Source: an uncultured Bacteroidia bacterium (GTDB taxonomy: Bacteria > Bacteroidota > Bacteroidia > Bacteroidales > F082). From it: a stretch of 50,568 nucleotides of DNA. The position numbers and the translations under genes are program-made. Positions 24,234 through 32,087 of the stretch are shown here, in pieces. Within the stretch, counting starts at the first letter, position 1. Every line of letters begins with the position of its first letter. Under the pieces are notes generated by a model. That model was not told the DNA's origin, did no database searches, and saw only the letters and a list, made by a program, of their open reading frames with translations. Location: NCBI GenBank assembly GCA_902794155.1, contig CADBGN010000042.1:1-50568 (forward strand), written 5' to 3'.

Positions 24234-27220
24234 TGTTTCATAAACTTCGCCATGATTGGTTCTGTGCCGTCATTGACATGGATGAAGTAAACACCAGGCG
24301 GTAATTCACCAACTGTCATTGGCAACTCGCCTAAAAGGTTGGTGTGTGTAGTGGTTGTCGGCATTACCGTCGTGCCCAAGAGGTTCATCACTGTCACTTG
24401 GTAAACTGTGTTACCTTTCAGTCCATCGACAACCAGTTCTGTATCAACAGGATTGGGGTGGAGACTCAATTTGGAGGCCAAAGTCTCGAAACCGGGTCTC
24501 AGGCAAACCCTACCTTCACTGCCGATAAAGAGGTGCAAGCCGCTCATCGATGGTTGTTCAGGTGAGAGTGTTATTTCTTCGCACATACCACGTCCATAGC
24601 GTGGTAGATCGGCCATCACATAGTAAGTGCCGAAAGGTAGGTCGGTGAAGTTGAAATGGCCATTGGGACCTGTCAAGGCAAAGCCCAAGATGCATTGTTT
24701 GTTCGCATTGAGCAGCAATATGCCAACATTCGACAATCCCTCTGAGCAATATGAGACATCGCTGCCTTCGCGCAGCCACGGCTGACAATAGAAGTCACGG
24801 GCCTTGAACGGGACCTCTGGATAATCGAAAATGCCGTTGATAATGCCTTCTCCTATGCGGAATCCTTGTGCCACTAAAGGTAAATCGATGTCAACGTCAT
24901 AGACGTCTCCATCCATCTCAATCATATTCGACTCGTTCCATTGGAAGTCTCCTAGGTAGTAGCAGCCGCCAGACTCTGCCTCCAAAGTGTCAGGGAAGGC
25001 ATATAGAATGTAGGTATCAGGCAGCAAGGCGTCAAATTTGAAGAGGCCTTCGTCGTCCGAAACCGTACGGTAGAATCCTGAGACAAACGGGTTGTCGTCA
25101 CTCAATGCTGCAGCAATCACTTGGGTGTGAGGTCGCAACGTGCCACCTACCCATGTCCTTCCTTTAAGGGAATAGTCTTTGAAAAGGTCAAAACGCACTA
25201 TGTCGGACGCGTGGCCGCAGAACGACCAAGCTTCGAGCTCTAATTCCACATAACCTTGCTCTTTATCGAGTTCACCGGGATAATAGACGGCTTGCAAAGC
25301 CAATGAATCTTCAAAACGACCATCGCCCAAAGAATGCCAACGCAACGAGTCGTAGTTGATAGCCTCGGCTTGGTCGAGAAAGAGTGGTTGGTTCATGCTA
25401 TTGAAGCCATCCTCTCCGGCATACACGCTCAACGCCTTGTATAGCTCTAGATGCAAGGCATCGCTTTTGGTCACACCGTTGTTGGTCACACGCAAGGTGA
25501 GTGTCACTTCTCCCGCCTCGTAATCTTCATCCGAAGGGTAATATATGGTGCGCAATGCTATTGAATCAGAGAATACACCAGTACCTGAGCTTTGCCAAAT
25601 GAAACTGCTATAGATGTATGGGATGTTGGCATCATTGATGGAATAGCCCGATTGCGAAGCACAGAGCGTGCCATCGTGACCCGCGTAGGGATAATAGTTG
25701 GCGAAGGCATAGGCACTTTGCCCAACGGAGGCATACACGTCGGGATTGTAAGGACGGTCGCAAGCCATAATAGCTACATTCTCAGCTTGTTGCGGTGTGA
25801 GAATATATGAATTGTCAGTGATATTGTCAATGCAGTTGGTGAATTTGTAGTAGTTGAAGTAACCGTAAAACAACACATAATGGTCGACATCCTGTTCTTT
25901 GTTTTCGTCCCATGAGATTAGCCATCTGTTGTTCACCAACTGCTTTTTTACCATGAATGGTGGTGCGATAGGTGCAGTGGTGTCGCATTCAGGCAGGTTG
26001 TCTTCATAGATGATTTCGCCTAAGGATGGGGAGTCGTGCTTGTCAAGAATCACTGATTCAATGTCGGCAGTGGTTTCCGCATCCCAGTAATTGCCCCGCA
26101 TGTCAATGTCGTCGGTCGTGACGTTGGCGAAGAGGGTTGTGTTTTTCTTATAGTGTAGGAAGTTGTTGCCATTCATCCGTGATTTGTTAGAGGGGAAACT
26201 CACAATCCTTTTCTTTGCCTCGCTGATGGTGTTGCCTTCAAATTGCAGCGATCCGGCTGTCAGCAAGTTGGAGATAGTTAGCTCGTTTTCAAAGAAAGAG
26301 TTATGCTCCACGATGAGATGGCAAACCTTCATCATCCTAATGGCCTCGTCGTTGCTCCAAAACACGTTGTTGCGGATGACGACAGAGTCCATGGCCGCCT
26401 TCAGTCCGTACGATGAATAGCCCGATCCGCCTTCCGGCAGGTCCGAAGAGATAAGGTTGTTCTCGATGTAGTTGGTAGCGTCTTTGTCGGAGATGCCGCC
26501 TAAAGTTTCAAAGCTGATGGCTGTGGCAGCCCCTTGGAAACAATTGTCCAAAACGTGGTTACGGTTGCATTTGAAGCCGTAACCCACATTGGAGATCTCG
26601 AGATTAATCTGTCCTTGGTCGAAGATGTTGTGTGAAAAGATGTTGTCTTCACTGTCGGCGGCACGTGCTTTCAGCTCGATGCCCGACACACATTGAAAGA
26701 AGAAGCAGCTATCGACTAAGAAATGGTTGCAGTCGATAAGTTCGATGCCTTTGCCTGCATAATAGTTGTTGAATGTGCAATGGCTAACAACCACATTGTT
26801 GCTGGTGGAAGCATTCAAGGCGGTCAGGGCCCCCACGACTTCGACGTAGGAGATCCTTACAGTGTCTTCTACGGAAATGTTTTTCAATTGGATGCCGGCC
26901 CAGTCATGCGAAAACTCGTAGCAAAGTAGATAGATGGAGTCGTTTTGTTGCCCGTCAAGCAAGAGGTTACCGTTGTCAACACGAAGATAGGCTGATTGTC
27001 CAAAGTACATCTTCACGCCCCCTTCCATGCGTAAGGTGCCGCCGTTTTGCACGGTCAGCGACTCATTCACCCAATACACCGAATCGCCGCCCAACTTTGG
27101 CAAAACCAACAACGAGTCAATCTCTCCGTTGATCGGAACATAATGTTGTGCCTCGACCCAAACGCCCTGTGCCAAGAGGAGCAGGAGCAAGAGATGCCGT
27201 ATGTGTTTGAGCGGTTTCAT
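24230..27220 (-). CDS. Large T9SS-sorted parallel beta-helix protein
   Basis: The 996-residue protein has a signal peptide (cut at WVEA|QHY) and an N-terminal right-handed beta-helix (residues about 60-390). The helix has repeated short turns such as NNVVVSHCTFNN, HFLVDSCFFFQC, SVVIRNNVFWSND and LIVEHNSFFENE. Two PKD-like repeats follow near residues 520-680, sharing W-x-S-x-G-x-G-x-F-x-DS-x-AL and YYP. Two regulatory-like beta-sandwiches come next (DDEGLFKFDALLPDTYILYAF; NGHFNFTDLPFGTYYVMADL), then a type A sorting domain (LHPNPVDTELVV). Beta-helices of this kind often bind or cleave polysaccharide, but no catalytic residues are evident. It lies 3 bases after the STN-barrel gene and overlaps the next gene, so the three are one transcript. 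Confidence 0.85.
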   Translation of the reverse strand: MKPLKHIRHLLLLLLLAQGVWVEAQHYVPINGEIDSLLVLPKLGGDSVYWVNESLTVQNGGTLRMEGGVKMYFGQSAYLRVDNGNLLLDGQQNDSIYLLCYEFSHDWAGIQLKNISVEDTVRISYVEVVGALTALNASTSNNVVVSHCTFNNYYAGKGIELIDCNHFLVDSCFFFQCVSGIELKARAADSEDNIFSHNIFDQGQINLEISNVGYGFKCNRNHVLDNCFQGAATAISFETLGGISDKDATNYIENNLISSDLPEGGSGYSSYGLKAAMDSVVIRNNVFWSNDEAIRMMKVCHLIVEHNSFFENELTISNLLTAGSLQFEGNTISEAKKRIVSFPSNKSRMNGNNFLHYKKNTTLFANVTTDDIDMRGNYWDAETTADIESVILDKHDSPSLGEIIYEDNLPECDTTAPIAPPFMVKKQLVNNRWLISWDENKEQDVDHYVLFYGYFNYYKFTNCIDNITDNSYILTPQQAENVAIMACDRPYNPDVYASVGQSAYAFANYYPYAGHDGTLCASQSGYSINDANIPYIYSSFIWQSSGTGVFSDSIALRTIYYPSDEDYEAGEVTLTLRVTNNGVTKSDALHLELYKALSVYAGEDGFNSMNQPLFLDQAEAINYDSLRWHSLGDGRFEDSLALQAVYYPGELDKEQGYVELELEAWSFCGHASDIVRFDLFKDYSLKGRTWVGGTLRPHTQVIAAALSDDNPFVSGFYRTVSDDEGLFKFDALLPDTYILYAFPDTLEAESGGCYYLGDFQWNESNMIEMDGDVYDVDIDLPLVAQGFRIGEGIINGIFDYPEVPFKARDFYCQPWLREGSDVSYCSEGLSNVGILLLNANKQCILGFALTGPNGHFNFTDLPFGTYYVMADLPRYGRGMCEEITLSPEQPSMSGLHLFIGSEGRVCLRPGFETLASKLSLHPNPVDTELVVDGLKGNTVYQVTVMNLLGTTVMPTTTTHTNLLGELPMTVGELPPGVYFIHVNDGTEPIMAKFMKQ

Positions 27221-27223
27221 GGT

Positions 27224-28555
27224 TTAGAAGTAATAGGTCAAACTTAGTCGGAAGTCCCATAGTCGCATGTGCATGTCGAAGGGGAAGTCGGCGCGGTATA
27301 AAGAGCCATTGGTCACGCGGTAATGAACTTCGGGAATGAATTCGATGCGGTTGGCCACCTTCCATGCTACGCCCAAACCGCCATAATAGGAAAGACGGGT
27401 GGGTTCCACCTGCTCCTTGGAAATGGGGGCATGGAAAGGCGACTCGGTCGCGTTAAGCGAACCAGCATAATCGACCAAGAAATCAATCGAAGCGCCAGCC
27501 TTGACGAAGGCCCTGAAATGCTCCATTTTGACGAAGTCGAAGGAAGCAAAGAGTCCGAAGGTCAAGTAATCTAGACGATTGATATCGCGGTAGGCGTAAT
27601 GGGTCGTGGTCAATGGGATGTAAGTCGAATCCAAGATGTATTGGTAGGTGGTGTCGCCCGTGGGATGCACCACATAATAGGTGTCCAAGGTGTCGTTCAC
27701 ATAGCAATCGCCGGAGAAAACGGTCTGCTCAAGCAGGAAACGGTAACGCACCGAGCGATAACCAAGGTTCATGCCCACACTGAGGCGGTTTTGCTTGTAG
27801 CCGCCGTCAAGGCCGATGCCATAGACTAGACTTGGGTTCAACTCGACCGAGCCGTCTTCGGGTTTCGGCAAGTCGAATTCATGTTTGAATTGGGCAGAGC
27901 CTAAGCCTATCGACGGTGTGATGAACCAGCCGTTGTTGCGGAATTTAGGCCATGGAATTTCTAGACCTCTATACTTCACCTGATACACTGTGTCCGTCTG
28001 TACCTCGTGCTTCACCTGAACGATGGTGTCGTAACGCATCACGGTGCGGATGATCTGCAAGGTGTCGTAGATGTGTATGGTTTTGTCCGTCTTGTCGACC
28101 ACAGTGTCTCGTTTAGGCTTGGCGACTTCAGTAATAGGTTCAACAGGAGTTGTTATTGTGGCTTCAGGTTCGTTCGCAAGTTGTTGGTTCTTTCGGATTA
28201 CATATTGCTTGCCGACTTTCTTGAAGCCATAGTCGGTGCCTTTCAGCAGGTCGGTCAGCACTTCCTCTACAGATTTATAGGAACAGGAATAGCTTTCGAT
28301 GCGGATTTTGCTCAGTTCTGCCTTGCTGAAGGCCACATTCAGTTCATAATCGGCGAAGAGTTTTTCCAAGGCTTTGTCCAAAGTGCACGACTTGACCGAG
28401 AATGAAATCAAAGGGTTAAACGATTGGGCTTTGGAGCTTTTTGGGAGGGCTAGAGTGAGGAAAAACAGGAACAACAGTGGTAGCCATCGCAACCCCGTTT
28501 TTCTATCTTTCTGTTTGTTAAGAGATATATCGAGATGAGGGTATTCCATTTCCAA
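27224..28555 (-). CDS. STN-domain protein with C-terminal outer-membrane barrel
   Basis: The 443-residue product has a signal peptide after a cytosolic prefix (cut predicted at SSKA|QSF, residue 44). An STN (secretin/TonB short N-terminal) domain spans residues about 48-118 (CTLDKALEKLFADYELNVAFSK to YGFKKVGKQYVIRK). A Thr/Val/Asp-rich linker with repeated YDT(I/L) motifs runs to about 190. The C-terminal 250 residues are amphipathic strands ending YYF, typical of a small outer-membrane barrel (GWFITPSIGLGSAQF, RLSVGMNLGYRSVRY, LWDFRLSLTYYF). STN domains normally precede the plug of TonB-dependent transporters and signal to FecR; here plug and large barrel are absent. It follows sigma and fecR genes, so it probably is the outer-membrane partner of that pathway. 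Confidence 0.8.
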   Translation of the reverse strand: MEMEYPHLDISLNKQKDRKTGLRWLPLLFLFFLTLALPKSSKAQSFNPLISFSVKSCTLDKALEKLFADYELNVAFSKAELSKIRIESYSCSYKSVEEVLTDLLKGTDYGFKKVGKQYVIRKNQQLANEPEATITTPVEPITEVAKPKRDTVVDKTDKTIHIYDTLQIIRTVMRYDTIVQVKHEVQTDTVYQVKYRGLEIPWPKFRNNGWFITPSIGLGSAQFKHEFDLPKPEDGSVELNPSLVYGIGLDGGYKQNRLSVGMNLGYRSVRYRFLLEQTVFSGDCYVNDTLDTYYVVHPTGDTTYQYILDSTYIPLTTTHYAYRDINRLDYLTFGLFASFDFVKMEHFRAFVKAGASIDFLVDYAGSLNATESPFHAPISKEQVEPTRLSYYGGLGVAWKVANRIEFIPEVHYRVTNGSLYRADFPFDMHMRLWDFRLSLTYYF

Positions 28556-28574
28556 ATGAGTTCAAAATAGGCCG

Positions 28575-28582
28575 CTAAGATA
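28575..28582 (-). promoter_or_regulatory. Possible promoter of the STN-barrel operon
   Basis: On the minus strand this reads TATCTTAG, 7 of 8 matches to TAnnTTTG, 19 bases before the ATG at 28555 and just after the terminator hairpin. It could instead be read by the ECF sigma factor encoded upstream; no -35 was identified. Confidence 0.3.
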
Positions 28583-28586
28583 CGAC

Positions 28587-28610
28587 AAAAAAATGAGAGG
28601 ACTCTCATTT
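28587..28610 (-). terminator. Terminator or attenuator between fecR and the STN-barrel gene
   Basis: AAATGAGAG (28591-28599) pairs perfectly with CTCTCATTT (28602-28610). Read on the minus strand, the hairpin is followed by a seven-T run (28593 down to 28587). It lies 35 bases after the fecR stop. Confidence 0.7.
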
Positions 28611-28644
28611 AATTGAAAAAAGAAACTTGGGAATGGGATTTCGT

Positions 28645-29673
28645 TTAGCGAATCTGGTAGACTTCGCCTTTTTTGGTGACTGTCACTTCCGACACCAAGG
28701 CGATGGTTTCGAGCACCTCATCGATGGATTCGTCATCGGAGAAGCGGGCAGTGAGTTTCTTGGAAGCGCACGACTCGCCAAGGTCGATTTCAACCTTGTA
28801 GATGTACTCCAAAGCCTCGACAATCTTCGACAGCTTCTCGTTATTGAACACCAGCACATGCTCGGTCAGCAGCTCGTCTTCCTTCACCTCGGAATAGCTC
28901 ATCGCTTTCAGTTCGTTTGCAGAGGCATTCCACACGCCGCGTTCTCCTGGGTTGATTTCCACTACTGACAGGATGTTGCTTTTTTTGTCAAAAGTGGTCA
29001 TCTTCACCTTGCCTGAATAAAGGTCGACGGTGTAATGCTCGGCATCCTTATCGGCATTCAGTAAGAAACTAGTACCGAGCACTTCAATGTCCATGTTGTT
29101 GCAATGGAGGACGAAGGGCTTAGTTTCGTCTTTGGCGACATCGAAATAGGCCACACCTTCGAAGTCGACGGAACGATCAGACTTGCCAAAATGTTTGGTA
29201 TAGCTCAGTGAACCTTCGCTATTGAAGTTAACCGAAGTGTTGTCGGGAAGGATGTATGACGATTCGTTTTGTCCGTTGAAGGCGTAAGTCACAGTTGAAT
29301 TGAAGTTGTTGCGTACCAAGAAGCCCACGAACAGGGCTATGAGGAAGGCGGCGGCCACACCGGAAACATATTTGTAGTTGCGGCGGAGCCACGGCATCTG
29401 CACCACTTTGGTCTCAGTCTCAGTCTCCTCGATAGCATCAATCTTGGCATTGACGATATCAAGGGCGGCTTCCACATCGGTCTCGTCGAGCTCGGGCATG
29501 GCGAAGTCGGTGAGGTTCCACACCTCATACTGATCCTTTAATGCCTTGAAATAAAGACGATTCTCTTCCGACTCGGCCACCCACAAAAGCAGTTCACGGG
29601 CTTCCTCAGCCGAGCATTGCCCGTCCAAGTAGCTCATGATTAATGCCTCATATTTGTTGTTTGCCGAGTACAT
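28645..29673 (-). CDS. FecR-family anti-sigma factor
   Basis: The 342-residue inner-membrane protein has an N-terminal cytosolic helical domain (residues 1-98, DGQCSAEEARELLLWVAESEENRLYF), one membrane helix at about 101-120 (SGVAAAFLIALFVGFLV), a FecR beta domain (LPDNTSVNFNSEGSLSY, VLGTSFLLNAD, LYSGKVKM, NPGERGVW), and a C-terminal STN-like DUF4974 domain (VFNNEKLSKIVEALEYIYKVEI to VYQIR). FecR holds or activates a partner ECF sigma in response to an outer-membrane receptor; here the sigma is the upstream gene. Start at 29673 or Met13. The 289-base gap to the sigma gene, holding four palindromes, is unusually large for such a pair. Confidence 0.92.
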   Translation of the reverse strand: MYSANNKYEALIMSYLDGQCSAEEARELLLWVAESEENRLYFKALKDQYEVWNLTDFAMPELDETDVEAALDIVNAKIDAIEETETETKVVQMPWLRRNYKYVSGVAAAFLIALFVGFLVRNNFNSTVTYAFNGQNESSYILPDNTSVNFNSEGSLSYTKHFGKSDRSVDFEGVAYFDVAKDETKPFVLHCNNMDIEVLGTSFLLNADKDAEHYTVDLYSGKVKMTTFDKKSNILSVVEINPGERGVWNASANELKAMSYSEVKEDELLTEHVLVFNNEKLSKIVEALEYIYKVEIDLGESCASKKLTARFSDDESIDEVLETIALVSEVTVTKKGEVYQIR

Positions 29674-29780
29674 TTTTGTCGTTTTTATCTCATCGATTCA
29701 CCTAAAAGACTAATAACTTTGGTTTTACCCTTAGTCGGGAAAAGAAATATTTTTAAAAAATTAATTAATTCGAATTTCGC

Positions 29781-29932
29781 ACATCCCTAACGGGATGTAA
29801 GAGATGGATTTTTTATTCTTTTTACCGAAGGGCAATCCCTACGGGATTAGTCAGACATAGTGAAATCATCCCATCGGGATGCGCGTTTGGTAAAAAAAAA
29901 GAAGTTGGTTTTCTAGCATCCTGTAGGGATGC
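29781..29932. repeat. Four short CATCCC-GGGATG palindromes
   Basis: Four small hairpins of one family stand in the gap between sigma and fecR: ACATCCC/GGGATGT at 29781-29798, AATCCC/GGGATT at 29834-29848, CATCCC/GGGATG at 29867-29881 and GCATCC/GGATGC at 29916-29932. Loops are 3-5 bases, with centres such as TAAC, TAC, ATC, TGTAG. A GTCCC/GGGAC relative lies at 33920. They may be dispersed intergenic repeats or transcript-end structures of the sigma mRNA. Confidence 0.75.
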
Positions 29933-29962
29933 ACCAGAACTGGCTCAGGGACCGTTGCCGAG

Positions 29963-30505
29963 TTACAGATACTCTTTCAAGCCTTCCCGCAATTGCTTGA
30001 TGGCGGCACTCATGTGAGCCTCGACAGTTTTTTGTGACAGTCCAAATTTATCTGCAATTTCGGCATATTTCAGTCCGTCGAAACGGCTGGCTAGAAACAC
30101 TTCTCGACGTTTTTCGGGCATGGTGGCCAGGACCTTTTGGTAGGAGGCTTCCAAATTGTTAGACTGAAGGGTCTCCGATGGGTCTGTAGCATCCGATTCG
30201 TCGGTATAGATGCGTTCGTTGACATCAGCGTGGACTCGTTCCTTATTAATATAAGTAATGGCCGAATTGCGCACCGCGCGCAACATGTAAGACTCAAAAG
30301 AGGTGTTGAAAGTCAGCTTTTCGCGGCTAGTCCAAAGCTTCACGAAAAGATCTTGCACAATCTCAGCAGCTTGGTCACCGTCGCCAACAAAGCGAACACA
30401 AAAACGGGTCAAAGGCGTGTAGTAGCGACGGAAAAGCTGATCGAACGACTCCCTGTCGCCGCCTTTCATTTTGTCAATAAGAACTTTGAGCTCGTTTTCG
30501 TTCAT
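29963..30505 (-). CDS. ECF-type RNA polymerase sigma factor
   Basis: The 180-residue protein has the two domains of ECF sigma factors: region 2 (residues about 15-90, ESFDQLFRRYYTPLTRFC, AAEIVQDLFVKLW, YMLRAVRNSAITYI) and region 4 (residues about 125-175, LPEKR-like MPEKRREVFLASRFDGLKYAEIADKFGLSQKTVEAH). It belongs to the Bacteroidetes FecI-like group that pairs with FecR. A consensus -7 element upstream suggests basal transcription by the housekeeping sigma. Its targets probably include the STN-barrel and T9SS genes downstream, but that is inference from gene order. Confidence 0.93.
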   Translation of the reverse strand: MNENELKVLIDKMKGGDRESFDQLFRRYYTPLTRFCVRFVGDGDQAAEIVQDLFVKLWTSREKLTFNTSFESYMLRAVRNSAITYINKERVHADVNERIYTDESDATDPSETLQSNNLEASYQKVLATMPEKRREVFLASRFDGLKYAEIADKFGLSQKTVEAHMSAAIKQLREGLKEYL

Positions 30506-30545
30506 TAATTAATAAAGGTATTAATGCTTTGGGCAAAACTGGCCG

Positions 30546-30553
30546 CAAAGGTA
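30546..30553 (-). promoter_or_regulatory. -7 promoter element of the ECF sigma gene
   Basis: Reads TACCTTTG on the minus strand, 40 bases before the ATG at 30505. The 30506-30855 gap otherwise holds AT-rich sequence and the divergent rplU promoter; no RNA gene was seen. Confidence 0.55.
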
Positions 30554-30778
30554 CGTATTTTTACGAGATAAACCACTTTTTTAATGTAATGATAGTCCAT
30601 TTTGGGTACTCAGATCGTTTTCTTTGAGGTTTCCTAAGCTAGGAATAGGGGTATTAATGAGCAAAATAGCTGTATTGATTCAATTAATGTGAAAATATAA
30701 TCTCCTGTTTTTTAGCATAATAAATGCCAATATAAAGGTCTTTGAAGAAAATTAATGCGAAAAAACGAAAAGAAAATC

Positions 30779-30807
30779 TTGACTGATTGAAAAAATGTGT
30801 ATTTTTG
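30779..30807 (+). promoter_or_regulatory. Promoter of rplU-rpmA
   Basis: TTG (30779-30781) and TATTTTTG (30800-30807) are separated by 18 bases, close to the Bacteroidetes -33/-7 arrangement. The rplU ATG follows 48 bases later. Confidence 0.6.
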
Positions 30808-30855
30808 CAGTCCGAAAAAAATGAGAGTTAGTATCTAACTAAAAGATATCGAGAA

Positions 30856-31167
30856 ATGTACGCAATAGTAGAAATCGCAGGACAACAGTTCAAAGTTGAG
30901 AAGGGTCAGCAGATCTTCGTCAACAGACTGCATGAAGAAGAAGGAAGCAAGGTTTCTTTCGACAAAGTGTTATTGATTGGAAACGACGGTTCGACCAAAG
31001 TAGGAGCCCCGACGGTAGCCGGCGCCAGTGTCGAAGCCACGGTGATGCAGCACCTCAAAGGCAATAAGATTATCGTTTTCAAGAAGAAGAGAAGAAAAGG
31101 ATATCAGACTTCTAACGGACACCGTCAGTATCTGAGCAAGATCCAGATTGAGAACATCACTGAGTAA
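30856..31167 (+). CDS. rplU: 50S ribosomal protein L21
   Basis: The 103-residue protein is full length. It starts [18 protein letters not shown] and ends with the basic rRNA-binding segment [24 protein letters not shown], both hallmarks of L21. It binds 23S rRNA in the large subunit. It is followed 23 bases later by rpmA in the universal rplU-rpmA pair. Confidence 0.98.
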   Translation: MYAIVEIAGQQFKVEKGQQIFVNRLHEEEGSKVSFDKVLLIGNDGSTKVGAPTVAGASVEATVMQHLKGNKIIVFKKKRRKGYQTSNGHRQYLSKIQIENITE

Positions 31168-31190
31168 TAACCCGAAAAACTGAATAAGAT

Positions 31191-31463
31191 ATGGCACACA
31201 AAAAAGGTGTTGGTAGTTCTGAGAACGGTCGTGAGTCCGCTAGTAAGCGACTCGGAGTGAAACTTTTCGGTGGACAAGCCGCCATTGCTGGCAATATCAT
31301 TGTTCGTCAGCGCGGCACGAAGCACTATCCCGGCAAGAATGTCGGTATGGGCAAGGATCACACTCTGTATGCATTGTGTGACGGCATCGTCGAATTCCAA
31401 AAGAAGAAAGAAGGCAAGTCCTTCGTCTCTGTCCTTCCCGTTGAAGGTCAAGTCACTGAATAA
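31191..31463 (+). CDS. rpmA: 50S ribosomal protein L27
   Basis: The 90-residue protein starts [20 protein letters not shown] and contains [28 protein letters not shown], diagnostic of L27. Its N-terminus reaches the peptidyl-transferase centre; the mature N-terminus is directly MAHKKG, without the cleavable extension of Firmicutes. A terminator follows at 31485. Confidence 0.98.
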   Translation: MAHKKGVGSSENGRESASKRLGVKLFGGQAAIAGNIIVRQRGTKHYPGKNVGMGKDHTLYALCDGIVEFQKKKEGKSFVSVLPVEGQVTE

Positions 31464-31484
31464 TTGTTCATAACATACCGTTTG

Positions 31485-31517
31485 ATCCCGACTGTCGTCT
31501 GATGGTCGGGATTTTTT
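31485..31517 (+). terminator. Rho-independent terminator after rpmA
   Basis: ATCCCGAC (31485-31492) pairs with GTCGGGAT (31505-31512) and is followed by a T-run to 31517. Confidence 0.88.
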
Positions 31518-31540
31518 ATGCCTGTTTCCGCCAAAATGCG

Positions 31541-31548
31541 TATCTTTG
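31541..31548 (+). promoter_or_regulatory. -7 promoter element for the lipoprotein gene
   Basis: TATCTTTG matches TAnnTTTG exactly, 31 bases before the ATG at 31580. Confidence 0.6.
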
Positions 31549-31579
31549 CCGACCTAACCTCAATTGGTTTGTCAATCTT

Positions 31580-32074
31580 ATGAATAAAAAACATATTTTC
31601 TTCGGATGGCTCGCTGCTTTGCTGTTGTTTGCTAGCTGCCAGCCTAAGTCCGACCTCAGCAGAATTGATGCATTACGAAAGCAAGTTAATAAAGATGCGA
31701 AGGTGCTGAACGATTTGAATGCCAATGCTTTCATGCAACTTGAAAAGGACTTTGTCGCTTGTGATTCTTCGCTGCAATACCTGCCCGAGGAGCAGTTGGA
31801 TGTCGTCTTCCCTAAGCTGCAACTTGTGGATGCCTACATTCAGCAATTCAAGGAAACCCGGCCTGTCATGCAAGCCGAGATGGACTCCGCTTTGATGCGC
31901 CTCGATCTGCTTAGGAATGATGCCGCAACCCATTACCTTGCCGATTCATTGGTTTCCGCCTATATCGATGACGAGACCCGACAAGTGGAAAAGCTGAGCA
32001 GCCAAGTCGAATACTTCAAGGACCGCTTGGGTAGCTGTCGTGAAGAATTGGATAGTATAAAGAAAACAAAATGA
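31580..32074 (+). CDS. Helical lipoprotein, unknown function
   Basis: The 164-residue product has a lipoprotein signal (LLLFASC, acylated Cys near residue 20). The rest is mostly helical and charged, ending with a probable coiled coil (TRQVEKLSSQVEYFKDRLGSCREELDSIKK). The ATG at 31580 was chosen because it follows the -7 element and gives a clean signal; the frame is open further upstream, but that part overlaps the promoter. The next gene, a TPR protein, begins 13 bases later, so the two are probably one transcript. No family recognised. Confidence 0.75.
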   Translation: MNKKHIFFGWLAALLLFASCQPKSDLSRIDALRKQVNKDAKVLNDLNANAFMQLEKDFVACDSSLQYLPEEQLDVVFPKLQLVDAYIQQFKETRPVMQAEMDSALMRLDLLRNDAATHYLADSLVSAYIDDETRQVEKLSSQVEYFKDRLGSCREELDSIKKTK

Positions 32075-32087
32075 TTCCTCTACTTTT

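Noticed and set aside
27224-28555. TonB-dependent receptor
   Set aside because: Only the STN domain is present; there is no plug, TonB box or room for a 22-strand barrel.
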